A stretch of 64,000 nucleotides of DNA, from positions 27,507,001 through 27,571,000 of the forward strand of contig JAWZYU010000007.1 in assembly GCA_038380435.1 (NCBI GenBank), in the 5' to 3' direction. Made by a program: the position numbers and the translations under genes. Positions within the stretch are counted from its first letter, which is position 1. The number at the start of each line of letters is the position of its first letter. Shown piece by piece: positions 11,050 to 22,968 of this stretch. The notes below the pieces were generated by a model. That model searched no databases. It saw only the letters and a program-made list of their open reading frames with translations, and was not told the origin of the DNA. The stretch comes from Ryuthela nishihirai. Lineage: Eukaryota > Arthropoda > Arachnida > Araneae > Heptathelidae.

Positions 11050-14000
11050 GTCTGTAAATGGTAGCTAGGTAGTCACTGGAAGGAGAGTTATGCACTAATC
11101 CCCTGTGATGATGCATAGAACCTGCCAGGCCTAGCACCTAATGTCCGACCCCACCTTCTCGTGGTGCAGACCGTTAGTACCTTTCAAAAGAGATACTCTC
11201 TTGTGGAAGTGAATGGAAGGGGAGGGCTGCCAGATTAGTGTGGCCTACTGATCTGGACAACTATGGCTACTTTTCTTTTTTTTCTACCCTGCTGAGGAGT
11301 GGTCAACCACACAGGGTCCTGGTGCTGACCATATAAACCCACTGGACTGGACAGATATATGGCTCTGAGCTTGATTATGGATCCTGATTTTGCTGCACTG
11401 GTGGGCTTCTGTGGAGGAAAAATCTTCCGCTGTGTTTTCTGTTTGCTTGTGGGTTGACAGCCCCAAGTAAATAGATTCACAGGATATGTTTATCAGCTGG
11501 TGGATAATCCTGAGCAGAGGTCATTGCAGGCACCTGAACTCTTTGCTTCTATTGACATCGTCAAATTCTACATTGGAGGAAGTCTTCCAGTGTAGATGGC
11601 TTCAGCCTTTAGTGGTGGGGGAACGGGTCTTTGCCCCATGTCTGCGATTAGGGGGCTGTTGATTATTGTCGGCATTCCCTCTCTCAATAAACATAGTTTC
11701 TTTAAACATCCCACTAACCATTTTCTCTCCATAGGTAGTTGGAATGTGAGGACTCTGCACAGAGCTTTTTTTCTTGATGTCCTCACACAAGAATTCCACC
11801 ATTATAATTTAGATATTCTCGGCTTGCAAGAGACCAGATGGACAGATAGAGGTCAGATTCTTAAAAATAACGTTAAATTTCTCTTTTCAGGGAGGGACAA
11901 CAATAAGCATCACCAAGGTGTGGGTCTGCTTCTCAGCAGACATGCTAGTGATGCTCTTCTAGGATATGAATGCATTAATGAAAGGTTTCTTACAGCATAA
12001 TTTCAGACAAGCATTAAAGACTTGAATGTTATCTGCTGATATGCCCCCACTGAGGATGCCGATGAGGATGAGAAGGATAGGTTTTATGAACAACTTTAGG
12101 ATATTTTGAATTCTGTCAAGAAAGGAGATATTACCCTTGTTCTTGGTGATTTCAGTGCCAAAGTTGGTACTGACTCTGACCTTTGGGGAGGAGTAATAGG
12201 CCCTTTTGGTATTGGTAGCTGCAAATGGCAATGGGCAACGTCTCCTACAGGTAAGTAAACTCAATGGATTCAGAATACTCAATGGATTCAGAATAACTAA
12301 CACTTATTACAAACACCGCGATATACATAAGTACACATGGGTTTCACCTGATGGGCTGCATAAGAATATGATTGATTACATATTAATTAAAAGCAAATGG
12401 GCTAGTTCTGTTAGGAATACCAGGGCATATAGGGGAGCTGAAATTGGATCTGACATTACCTTGTTAAAAGTGTCCTGCAACTTAAACTTTAAAAATGTTG
12501 TGCTAGGGTTAAAAAATTTACTTTTAATACTGAAGCTCTGAAAGATCCAGTTATAGCCAAAGCTTACCATGATAGGTTACTTAGTCATTATGACAGTCAT
12601 GGTATGCTTACTACTGAAGTTGAGGAAGAATGGGATCATTTTAAACAGGCTTTTTTGGATGCTAACAGTACTCTTTTAGGAAAAAAGGAGCAGAAGAGGC
12701 AGAATTATCTGAGTGATAAGGCACTTGAGCTTATTTCGGAAAGAAAGAACTGCAGGAATGTCCTTAATCAATACCCTACTAGTCCTAATAGAAAGCATTA
12801 CAGAGAACTTAATAAACGTGTAAAAGATCAGTTAGCTGCTGATAAGAATCTTTGGCTTGATGGTTTGGCTGACAAAGCCGAGGAAGCAGTTAGACAGCAC
12901 AACAGCAGAGAACTGTACCAGATAGTTAATGTTTTGTGTGGTAGAAAATGGACAGGTATACAGGGATTGAAGGATAAACAAGGTAAGGTTATAGATGGGG
13001 AGGATTCTGTCATGGCTAGGTGGGCTGAGCATTTCAGTGATGTTCTAAACAATGTAGTTAGTTCTATTCCCATTGTTTGCAATGATGATAGATGCATTGG
13101 TGACTTTAATGTTGGCCCTATAACACAATCTGAAGTTATTTTGGCTGTTTCTAAACTTAAACTTCATAAATCCCCAGGGGTAGATGAAATTAGTACAGAA
13201 ATGCTTAGAGCTGGGAATGTTTCGGTTACCACTTGGATGACTGAAATTCTGAATATCTCTTATGATAAAGGCATGGTTCCTAAGGATTTTACCAGAGCTA
13301 TTGTTATTCCTGTTTTCAAAAAAGGTGATTGCAGTTCTTGTGATAACTATAGGAGTATCAGCGTACTCTCTGTTCCAGGTAAAGTTCTTTCCATGATTGT
13401 GCTTAATAGAATTAAGAATCTGGTTGACAGTCAATTGCATGATGAGCAATGTGGATTCAGAAGTGGTAGGGGATTGTGTGGATCAGATATTTTCACTTAG
13501 GCAGATTCTTGAGAAATGTTTAGAGTTTCAGAAACCTTTGGTTGCTAGCTTTGTTGATTTCAAAAAGGCTTTCGACTCTGTTGATCATCATAATTTGTGG
13601 TTGATTGTGAGATCATATGGTATACCAGACAAGTTAGTTAACATAATGAAAGCTCTCTATAATAACACTGAGTCATGTGTGAGAGTTGGTAAGGCTTGTA
13701 GCAATTGGTTTAGCATTACTTCTGGTGTTCCACAAGGGTGCATTTTGTCTCCTTTTCTCTTTAGCTTGGTTATTGATTATGTTATGCGAAATTCACTTCA
13801 AGGGAAAGATTTTGGCCTTAAATAGACTGGAGATACGAAAATTTCTGATTTAGATTATGCTAATGATTTAGCCCCTTTTGGCAAATGATGTTGATGAGAT
13901 GAACTCTTTCATTGGAGCTGTTGATGAAACTGGTAGTAGAGTAGTAAACAGAGAGAAAACTAAAGTGATGAAAATTGGTCAGGCAGGCTGTGATTCAGTT

Positions 14001-14646
14001 AATCTGAATGGTTGCATTCTTGAGCAGGTGTCACAGTTTAATTATCTTGGGAGCTATGTAACAGATAATGGTGATGTGCGGCATGAGATTAACAGACGAA
14101 TAGGGATTGCTGCCGGGACTAAGAACCTATGGAGAGTATGGAAAAATAAGCATATACACCTAAAGACTAAAATTAGACTGTATAATAGTTTGGTTCTTTC
14201 TAGGGTTAGTTATGGTAGTGAAACTTGGACACTTTGTAAACAAGATAACAGGAAACTAGATGCTTTTGATTCCAGATGCTTACGCAGTATCTTGGGCATT
14301 AGGTGGTTCAACTTTGTAACTAATGATGAGGTTAGGCAAAGAGGTCGCAACCTCCTTTAAGCAGCATATTGTGCAGAGAGAGACTGTTGGTTTGGCCATG
14401 TTGCCTGTATGAATAATTATAGATTGGCGAGTAGGGTTATGAACAGTGTGCCTAAAGGCCTCAGAAAGAAGGGGAGACCTAGGATGCGGTGGGCAGACAA
14501 TGTCAAACAGGACCTTGTTAGAATTGGTGTGCAGTGGCCAGATGCAGTAGATGTAGCTCAGGATAGACTTGCTTGGAGAACTAAATTGCACGGTCTGGTT
14601 GGACCTCCGTAGCCCATGGCTGCTTGAGGATGTTGATGATGATGAT
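11050..14646 (+). mobile_element. RTE-2: near full-length RTE-like retrotransposon
   Basis: The element has a 5' region of about 545 bp, one long endonuclease-reverse transcriptase reading frame (broken), a short 3' region ending CCCATGGCTGCTTGAGG and a (GAT)n tail. The single-ORF layout with a microsatellite tail is characteristic of the RTE group. Sequence style (SWNVRTL, LQETRW, RWFGHV, KGRPRMRWADN) agrees. Confidence 0.83.
11596..14612 (+). pseudogene. RTE-2 endonuclease-reverse transcriptase, broken
   Basis: The APE-type endonuclease (SWNVRTL, LQETRWTD, LGDFSAKVG, then a degenerate catalytic His region) is followed by the reverse transcriptase (HKSPGVDEISTEMLRAG, CGFRSGRG, GVPQGCILSPFLFSLVIDYV) and a C-terminal RWFNFVTNDE / KGRPRMRWADN domain. 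Stops or shifts occur near 12000, 12045, 12535, 13480, 13822, 13870 and 14358. The catalytic YADD box at 13856-13867 reads YAND, so the polymerase would be dead even without the breaks. The copy at 51067 serves as comparison. Confidence 0.85.
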
Positions 14647-15490
14647 AAATTTGATTGGGTGTGAGATCATAATCCTTAATAATTGTCTTAAATATTGCAC
14701 TGTATTTTGCAGCTACTTCTGCATCTGCTGACTGTCTTTCTCAAGCAATATCTAATTGCGTAATATCATGACGAAACCATGAAATTTCTAAGCCATCCAT
14801 CACTAAATGAACATTCAGATTCAATGTTCATTAGCTCCTTAAAAAATTTTCCTTTAGCAATAAGAATAGGTCCAGAAATTGTCATACCTTTCTGATTTTT
14901 TTAGAAAAAACCTTTCATGCAATACTTTATCAAGGTTTTCTAGTTTTGGTTGATGCAAACTTTTTCTTTCAGCACCTTTATTGTTAGGTTCTGAAGATGC
15001 GTTGAATTCTAAAATTTTCTCCCTTGCATTCTTTCTATTGTAAATTATTGACTTACCTATATTGTAAGTCAGTTTCCATTAGAACAGCATTGCTTACACC
15101 ATGCTCTATTTTCTTAACTATTTCAAGTTTTGCACTCAGTTTTAATGTGGTTTTCTTTCTTTTAACACCATGAACTTTATCTACTTTTATAGCTATTTTT
15201 ATGGGGTTAATATATAAATAGTGTGTGTAAGCTGCATATGTAAATGGAAGCCAGTAGGACAGCAAATAATACACTACAGTATTTAGCATTGCCACAGATT
15301 GACTGATTATACATTTCAAAACCATGATTCATCACAGATGAAACGTAGAGTTGTCACAAGTGCTATTGGCACTTCAACCAGAATTCTCTGTTATGCAGGA
15401 AAATAACAGACTGCAAAATTCACAAAAGTTTGCTAGTATTTTAAAAAGTTCGGATTATCAGGTTGTCTGGATTTTCCGATTTTTACTATA

Positions 15491-16872
15491 GTTTCATTTT
15501 ACACAATTATAGACTTGGTTTTACACTATGGATTGAGTTTTTTTTTATATATCAGAGTATTCTATCATTGAATTAATCCCAGCCCTGTCTTTTTCCACTA
15601 ATTTAAGACTTTAAACTCTTCATCGAGATTTCATAGCCTACTGTTGGCACCATCTACGATCTCGGGTGGCAACTATTTTTATATTGCGCTGAGTAAGATG
15701 GCCATATGTTGGCAAAATGTTTTCCACAAAATATTTATTGATATATAGAAGTTAAAAAAGTCAAAAGGTAACGCTGTGAATGCCATTCATGTTTTTTATA
15801 TATGTAAATATAATACATATTATGAAGTAGCAATAGTATAAAGCCAAGAGAGATTATTACTGTCATCCCAAAGTAAAAAGAATTAAATAGTAAATATAAT
15901 TAAATAGTATAAATGTATGATAGTAAATTATTATATATTAATAAAATTGTCATCTGTAACAAGTTAATAGTCTTTAGCAAAAGTGACATTCTTGCCATTG
16001 TAATGCAGTCTTGCTACATCTTAATGAAATGAAGTCTGTTTTAAATGCATAGTGAGCTCTCACTTTTCTAGACTGAATTTTTCAGATTAGTAAAAACCAT
16101 GTTTTATCTCATTTTTAGCAATACGGTTTAACTTTGCAGAATATTATATAGGCTAAATATAGCTGAATCATAAGTTCACTGTTCATAAATATCACATAAC
16201 TAATACAATTCACTGAGTCAAATCCTCACTGTAAATAGTTGTTTGGGAGAGAATGCAGTGTATTGATATTGTAATGCTCCGAAGTATCTTATTATTTTCT
16301 TTGCTGTATAACTGAAACTCGCGCCAGGCAGTTAATCTTGCCAAGAAGTTAAATAAGGATTCTTTTTTTTAAAGAGCATAAGACAAAAAAAGCTTAAATT
16401 TAAGATTATCCCAAAATTATAATTAAATTAATATTTTTAAAACAAAGCTCTGCTTGAGAAAAAAAAATAAAATGTCAAATACAAATTTAATAAAATTAAT
16501 AAGGCTATTAGATTCTAGACTCACCAATAATCTTTCATCAACACTTTGTACAAAACCATGACTACAGTCACTTCTACTGTGACACCCTCATCATTTCAAC
16601 TAACCACACTTGACTACCATCGCTTCAACTACACCTTTGTGACATCTCAACTAACTATCCTCTTAGCCACAATCTGGTTTAAGATAATGCAGCATGTACC
16701 AACATTGTGCTTGAAAGCCACATTTGCTTATGGTGATTGGGCATTGATGATGGCATAAGCAGACTTGACTTTACTCAGCGTGTTTAGCTGCCGTCAATCA
16801 AACAGAGCTGCACAAATCAGCAACAATACAGGTAGGGGGAAAATGATGATTCAAAGTAAACACCCAAAATAT
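15491..16872. other. AT-rich intron 1 DNA, nothing assigned
   Basis: No repeat relative or exon is recognised. A 70-codon frame at 16546-16758 is threonine rich without a family. The short GTTTCATTTTACACAATTAT at the left edge may be the resumed repeat from 8805. Confidence 0.35.
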
Positions 16873-17624
16873 ATCATCATCCTCAAGCAGCCAAGGGCTA
16901 TGGAGGTCCACCCAGACTGTGCAATTTAGTTCTCCAAGCATATCTATCTTGAGCTACATCTTCTACATCTGGCCATTGCACACCAATTCTAACAAGGTTC
17001 TATTTGACATTGTCTACCTATCGCATCCTAGGTCTCCCCCTCTTTCTGAGGCCTTTAGGTACACTGTTCATACCCTATTCGTTAACCTATAATTATCCAT
17101 ACAGGCAACATGGCTAAACCAACAGAGTCTCTCTCTCTCTGCACAATATGCTGCTTAAAGGAGGTTGCCGACTCCTTTGCCTAACCTCATCATTACTTAC
17201 AAAGTTGAACCACCTAATGCCCAAGATACTGTGTAAGCATCTGGAATCAAAAGCATCTAGTTTCCTGTTATCTTGTTTACAAAGTGTCCAAGTTTCACTA
17301 CCATAACTAACCCTAGAAAGAACCAAACTATTATACAGTCTAATTTTAGTTTTTAGATGTATATGCCTATTTCTCCACACTCTGGGTAAATTCTTAGAAG
17401 TCCCTTCAGCAATTGCTATTCATCTGTTAATCTCATGCCGCATATCACCAATATCTGTTACATAGCTCCCAAGATAATTAAACTGTGACACCTCCTCAAG
17501 ATTGCAACCATTCAGATTAACTGAATCACATCCTGCCTGACCAATTTTCATCACTTTAGTTTTCTCTCTGTTTATAACTAAACCTATTCTACTACCGGTC
17601 TCTCAACAGCTTGAATGAAAGAGT
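16873..17624 (-). mobile_element. RTE-3: 5'-truncated RTE-like copy
   Basis: It starts with the inverted 3' end (ATCATCCTCAAGCAGCC) and runs back to AACTCTTTCATT, covering only the last quarter of the element: KTKIRLYNSLVLSRVSYGSE, SRCLHSILGIRWFNFVSNDE and the downstream domain. It is truncated at the 5' end, as expected from incomplete reverse transcription, and contains stops. Confidence 0.8.
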
Positions 17625-17806
17625 TAATGTAAATAAATTTCAACTGGTTAAGGAAATGTAAAAGTGAATGGGTGACCCATCACAATATGAGATTTCTTGC
17701 TAAGATCATTCTGAGGACCCAGGAAAGTCATCAAATGCTGTTGGTGAAGCAACACACTTACCTATTCTACTGAAGGGTTGGCCCATTAGGGCTATTTTAG
17801 ATAAGC

Positions 17807-18265
17807 TGTACTCTGTAGCCACTTTATTAAGAACATCATGTTAGATCAATGGAGAGTAAAATTGAAAGCTTGATAACTTCACAAATAAGTATTTAGGATA
17901 AAATATGACAAGATAAATTAAGTCTCCTGATCCAAAATTATCTAAATCTCGATATTCAATTTTTTTTTTTTAGTTTTGAAAGAGTTAATGCAAGTTTGTA
18001 TATTTAACAATAGCATTGTCATTCATAAGAATTTACTTCAGAATTAATAAAATTTGAAAAATAGGTATTATTTCCAAATTGTATAATGAAACAAATGTAT
18101 GTTTTAGAAATTTCTGTATATAATTCTTTTGATCATGAAATTTCTGTTTTCATTTTTGACATTGCCAACAACAAAAAGCTTATTTAAGAAGTTAAGGACC
18201 CTGTAATTTGATTCACCATTAGCTTAATATGGGGATAGTCATAATAAAATGTCCAGTGAGTGTAC
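17807..18265. mobile_element. Tc1-type MITE, tentative
   Basis: The left end TGTACTCTGTAGCCACTTTA and the inverse of the right end TGTACACTCACTGGACATTT resemble the CACTCAGTGGCCACTTTATTA termini of a Tc1-like family, but they are only partly alike. No coding capacity was seen in 459 bp. Confidence 0.4.
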
Positions 18266-18345
18266 ATAAGTATTCTCTATAATAGTGGCACAGCTTGGTC
18301 TTTGTTACCCTAGCTCATAAAACCCCAAACAACCAATCTCTTTAA

Positions 18346-19082
18346 CAGGGATGACCAACTTCTCTACACTCAAGGCTGCAATCATTAATACTTATTATCA
18401 AGGGCTGCAGAATATTATTATATCTAACCAAGTGAGTTGTAATCATAAAGGGAAATTAGTATAAATAGGTAAATAAAAATTAGATTAAGGAAATTAAGTA
18501 ATTAATTTATTAGCATAGTATGAACTATTATTAAACAATGGGAGGTCAATGAAAATTTTACACAAAATTAGACCAAAACATAGAAAAACAAAAATAGAAC
18601 CAAAAAATAATGAGGGCATTTTGGGCACTCAAAGTGGACTTTTAGTGACGTAGAAGTTATTTCTGTCAGTTGAATAAATCCTCATAAAGAAATCATTTAT
18701 TTTCAACGTGAAATAAAAAAAAAAGAGAAACTCGCATATTCTGTAGTAAAGAATCACAGGATGTGTCCTGTAGACATGATTCTTCTGTTTTGGGATTTAA
18801 GAGAAAAGTATGCCAATGAAAGTTGACTACATCCAAAAGTTTTTTGGTGTAGTCAAATGAATTTTTGATGTAGTCACTGAATGTTTTGATTAATCTAATG
18901 ATTTGATAAATTAAATTTTTTTTAATCTAATGATTTGATAAATAAATGATGAGATTTGATAGACACAATTTTTCACTCTTTATCTGTTCATAAAAAAACA
19001 CTTCTGCACTAAAATAATACTTTCTTTCAAATGTCTTTCACAGACCACATGAAACTTGTGGGCCAACAGTTGGCCATCATTG
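18346..19082. mobile_element. hAT-like non-autonomous element, tentative
   Basis: The element starts CAGGGATGACCAACTT, and the inverse of its end reads CAATGATGGCCAACTGTTGG, the usual look of hAT ends. The possible 8-bp duplication CTCTTTAA / CTCTATAG matches at six positions. No transposase was seen. It ends about 200 bp before HAUS6 exon b. Confidence 0.55.
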
Positions 19083-19289
19083 CTCTATAGCATATAGTTA
19101 TCTGCTGCAAACACTGTAAAAATAACCATTAATATGGTTATTTGTTATCTTTTAAATTTAGTTGCTGATGCTTTTATAAGAATGTTTTTGCATTGTGTAA
19201 ATTCTGCTTAAAATTAAATATGTGTAATTCAGTTTTATTTAAACAATAATGTGTTTTATGTATTAAAAGGAATTTAAAAATAATTTCAG

Positions 19290-19371
19290 AATTGTCTGGC
19301 CTGTTTTTAACAAAGAGCAGGAGCAAGAGTTTAGAAAGACATGTTTTATGCATTTAACAAGTATTTCTCAG
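19290..19371 (+). CDS. HAUS6: HAUS6-like, exon b
   Basis: The acceptor is taatttcag and the donor is GTAAAT at 19372. The first base completes the Arg codon begun in exon a. The 27 codons that follow encode IVWPVFNKEQEQEFRKTCF and continue to ISQ. The Trp-Pro pair followed by an acidic stretch and EFRK is the block that follows exon a in HAUS6 proteins. The exon ends in phase 0. It is about 200 bp downstream of a hAT-like element. Confidence 0.83.
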
Positions 19372-20598
19372 GTAAATAGTATTACTATCATTCTCGTTGT
19401 TACCTTAATTCACAAATGAAATGTAAAGTATTTTTAAAATTGTGTAATTATTTAAAACTTGCAGAGGCTATGATTAATCTTTTGCATTACAGGAATTTGA
19501 GTATTAAATAATAAATCATCAAATATTAAACTATCTCTTCATTTACAGATGTAAAAAACTTCAGCATAGCTATTTTCATTTATGGTGCTCATAAGGCTGA
19601 AGTTCCTACTTTCACAAGAAATATATATAGATATTTTATGTACTAAACTTTCAGTATATGCTATTTGTGTTCATAAGATTATTTTACTGGCTGTTTAGTT
19701 CCAGAAAAGAATCTGGATCCATTCATTCAGTATATCAGCTTTTGTAACATTAGTGACATCTGTTTGCTTGAATGATTTAATAAATTTGGTCAGTGATGTG
19801 TACAATAATATTTAATGATACCTCATACTAATATTTATTTACTTAGTGTACATACACTGCCTGGCCAAATTATTATGAACATTAAATCATTAATGAAGTG
19901 CAATGAAACATGCCACAATATATGCAAAATTTCTTACTTTCTCACTGCTCATTGCAACAAACTTATTAAAATTAATTTATAAATTTATTTAAATAAATAT
20001 TTTCATAAAATTCAGAATTAAATGCTGTTTAATTTGGTATATGATCTATTTCTCTTGATTACATAAAAAGATCTTGCTCAGAAATTAATTAAAATAACTT
20101 AATGTTTGCTGTCATTGAGCAATAATTTTATAAGCTTATCCTTCAAACTATGTGCTTGTTAAAAGTTTTTTGGAGAAAACTCAAAAGCTTTTTGGAGCAA
20201 GGACAGCACTCAGTCTTCAGTGAAATGACACTGTCACTTCACTAAAGTATGAAAACAGAGAAAAACTTTCTTGGCAGCTTTTTTTTACTACACATTATGA
20301 GTATTTCTTTGGATGTTGAAGTTTGGTGATCTTGGCTAAGTGCAGAAAGGTTTGTGCACCAAAGAAAAAAAAATAAGCATTATGTCATCAGAGTGGCACA
20401 GCCCAAGATACTGAGGGGGGAGGGGGGTTGCTGCTTTAAAAAAAACCGTTCAATATAGACAAAAACTTTTTTAATGTAATTTTTCTAAAGAGGTGAGGGT
20501 GGCTGTGAGTGAAACGTTCACATTGAGTTTAGGGGGAGGGGTTGTAATTCTTCCCCTGAAATTGCCCTCCCACATGAGGGCTGATTTCTGTGCCAAGG
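19372..20598. other. Intron 2 DNA, nothing assigned
   Basis: AT-rich. A lone CACTGCCTGGCCAAATTATT string near 19856 looks like one Tc1-type terminus with no partner. The segment around 20020-20100 resembles 23190-23280 and 29610-29700, suggesting an old dispersed repeat. Confidence 0.35.
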
Positions 20599-20988
20599 GG
20601 GGCGGGGGTGGCTCAGTCGGTAGCGCACCAGGCTCGTAATCTGTAGTTCCCAGGTTCGAGTCCCAGCTGGGTCTGCGTTGAGATTTATCTCCGCAAAAAT
20701 TCCCCACCCTGCCCACGGTCAGTAGGGGACACCGATGGGCTTGGAAAGGCCGCCGTCCGTCGGATGGGACGTTAAGCCGTGGTTCCGTGTGCGGGAGAGC
20801 CATACCCTGTGCACGTTAAAGAACACGCTGGATGGCCTTGACGGGAGGCTACCATCTGTCTCCCAACAGCTGTTCCAGTGGGTCCCCTCCCCCAACCTTC
20901 TCTGAGCCTACAGGGTCCATGTGACCTGGCCATTTAGCCCATGGTGTGCAAAAAAGTGCCGCTCAGAGGTAAAACAACCCAACCCAAC
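20599..20988 (+). mobile_element. SINE2: tRNA-derived SINE, complete, with TSD
   Basis: The head GGGTGGCTCAGTCGGTAGCG holds the A box and GGTTCGAGTCCC the B box. A 320-bp body of unknown origin follows, ending AAAACAACCCAACCCAA. Flanking repeats TCTGTGCCAAGG / TCTGTACCAAGG (20587-20598, 20989-21000) differ at one base. The head resembles elongator tRNA-Met with the anticodon position reading CGT rather than CAT (inference). Confidence 0.88.
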
Positions 20989-21000
20989 TCTGTACCAAGG

Positions 21001-21512
21001 AAGTCCCCTTTGCATCTGTATCCAAGACCTCATTCATTTTCAGGGAAAACATGGTACAAATTCAATTTTTTTTACTAAAAACCCAAGAAATAAAAGAAAA
21101 ATTACATATAACCTAATGGGATGTTAATTATAATATCCACAAATACTTTTAAGCTGGCCATTCGGTGTAGCATAACTCAGAAAGACTGATAAATCAGCCA
21201 GCTAAAAGATTACTAATTTACAGAAATGAATTTGCTTCCATATCCAATACCTCATTCATTTTCAGAATCTTAATGATACCAGATCAAAATTTTTTTAACT
21301 GGAAAAGTAATAAATAATAAATTAAAAATTAGCATATAACCTAATGTAATGTTAAAATATCCACAGCAACAAGTTTGTAGGCCGGCCATCTGATGTAGCA
21401 TAACTATGAAAAATTAATACTTAAAAATCGACTAAAAGTTTGATAATTTGCAAAAATAAATTTACTGAAATGAAAACTAAGGTTTAAATATAAAAAAAGT
21501 AAATACTAACTT
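21001..21512. other. Intron 2 DNA with a short internal duplication
   Basis: The strings TCCAAGACCTCATTCATTTT and TCCAATACCTCATTCATTTT, each followed by similar AT-rich text and CATATAACCTAATG, show that about 230 bp is present twice in tandem (around 21005-21235 and 21236-21470). Nothing else was recognised. Confidence 0.5.
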
Positions 21513-22357
21513 TACAAAGGGTATCCAATATGCTGGTCAAAAACTGTAAACAATTTATTATGGAGCCACTTATAATGCATGGAACGGAGATAGCATGTGT
21601 CAGTCACCTGCCTCTTGTGGAGTGAGCCATAACGTAATTAAGTGCAACTCACCCAGCCATCTTTCTAAGAAGGATGATTTTACTTCAGTTTCGATTTTAA
21701 GAGCAGGAAAGATGCAGATAATATTGGGAAAAATGATAAAAATAATTCTGAGAATACTGAAATAGGTTTATGGCAGAAAAGAATGTGAAATGGAAAAAAT
21801 GGCAGTATATATTTTGTAATTATTTCCCAAAAACTACCATTTTTAAAAATAGCAGCTTTTTGTTGATTTTTAGGAGATTTTCAAAAATTAAGGAAAAATT
21901 TGTTGATAATAGTTCAAATCAAACTTGTAAGCTTAAATCAAAAGGTTACTTCAACAAAGAGGAATGTTAACAAGCAAATCGGCAATACCGTTTAGTGCTT
22001 CTAATATTGTAGTTTAATGAAATATACATCAAAGTGAAAAAGAAAATATTATTTTTCAAATTTAAAGTATGTATTTTTAAAAGATATATAAAAAAATTTC
22101 AAATGGCAATTTTTTAAAATAAAAATCAAAGTTTTATGTATTGTACAAAAGATGTCTATTGACGTCCTTGACCTCTCATTTTGGATTCTGTTAATGCTTA
22201 TGTTTAACGGTGACCTGGGAAAGGTAAGGCTGCGAGGAAGAGGTGGTACAAGCACAAGTTTCTTAACGTATCCCCACAAGAAGTCACATGGTGTGAGTCA
22301 CCTAGTTATTGAGTAATAAATATTTGAAAGTGTTCAATTCTTTTCGAATCACCCTGT
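21513..22357. mobile_element. Mariner/Tc-type non-autonomous element, tentative
   Basis: The left end TACAAAGGGTATCCAATATG and the inverse of the right end TACAGGGTGATTCGAAAAGA are of the ACAGGGTG(A)TTC type found on many mariner-like elements. Further inside, the arms (TCACCTGCCTCTTGTGGAGT) keep some mutual similarity. No clear transposase. Confidence 0.45.
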
Positions 22358-22575
22358 ATATACATATTGCCAAGTAATAAAGACTGAGAAGGAGAAATTG
22401 ATTGTTGTCGAGTAATGCAGACTTATGTTTACAAGCATTTCAACTCTGTATGCAACAAGTTTTTTAATCTTGACTAATTAATCAATCTTTAATCTTAAAC
22501 TAGTTAGTGTGAAATCATATATGCCTAAATTGTCATCAGTCAGTGACAGTTAAAATGTTCTTTATTGTTTGCAAA

Positions 22576-22956
22576 GGGGCGGGGGTGGCTCAGTCGGTAG
22601 TGCGCCAGGCTCGTAATCTGTAATTCCCAGGTTCGAGTCCCAGCTGGGTCACCGTTGAGATTTATCTCAGCAAAATTCCCCGCCCTGCCCACGGTCAGTA
22701 GGGGACACCGATGGGCTTGGAAAGGCCGCCATCCGTCAGATGGGACGTTAAGCCGTGGCCCCGTGTGCGGGAGAGACATACCCTGTGTACGTTAAAGAAT
22801 GCTGGATGGCCTTGATGGGAGGCTACCATCTGTCTCCCAACAGCTGTTCCAGTGGGTCCCCTCCCCCAACCTTCTCTGAGCCTTCGGGGTCCATGTGACC
22901 TGGCCATTTAGCCCATGGTGTGCAAAAAAAGTGCCGCTCAGAGGTAAAACAATCCA
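22576..22956 (+). mobile_element. SINE2: complete copy with perfect TSD
   Basis: It is the same family as 20599, with A and B boxes intact. The perfect 12-bp duplication ATTGTTTGCAAA lies at 22564-22575 and 22957-22968. At 381 bp with little divergence from the other young copies, it is a recent insertion. Confidence 0.9.
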
Positions 22957-22968
22957 ATTGTTTGCAAA

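Larger units (their letters stand above)
8930..15488 (-). mobile_element. Tigger/jerky-type element, split by nested insertions
   Basis: The left end CAGTAAGGGTCCGAAAATCC and the reverse complement of the right end TAGTAAAAATCGGAAAATCC (one base in) continue alike through AGAC, and both are flanked by TA (8928-8929, 15489-15490). Between 15480 and 14655 the minus strand carries a broken transposase: KRKKTTLKLSAKLEIVKKIE (pogo/CENP-B HTH), ENILEFNASSE, RKSLHQPKLENLDKVL and CSFSDGWLRNF, all typical of Tigger/jerky DNA-binding domains. The rest, 9000-9540, should be the C-terminal part but is too decayed to read. Tc1-C, SINE1 and RTE-2 fill the middle. Confidence 0.8.

Noticed and set aside
11235..11802. 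Several minus-strand frames near the RTE 5' region, repeated at 30.2 and 50.7-51.2 kb
   Set aside because: They recur only because the RTE copies are similar; they are antisense shadows of the 5' region and endonuclease start.
19850..19890. CACTGCCTGGCCAAATTATT, like a Tc1 terminus
   Set aside because: No inverted partner or transposase within a few kb; kept only as a note.
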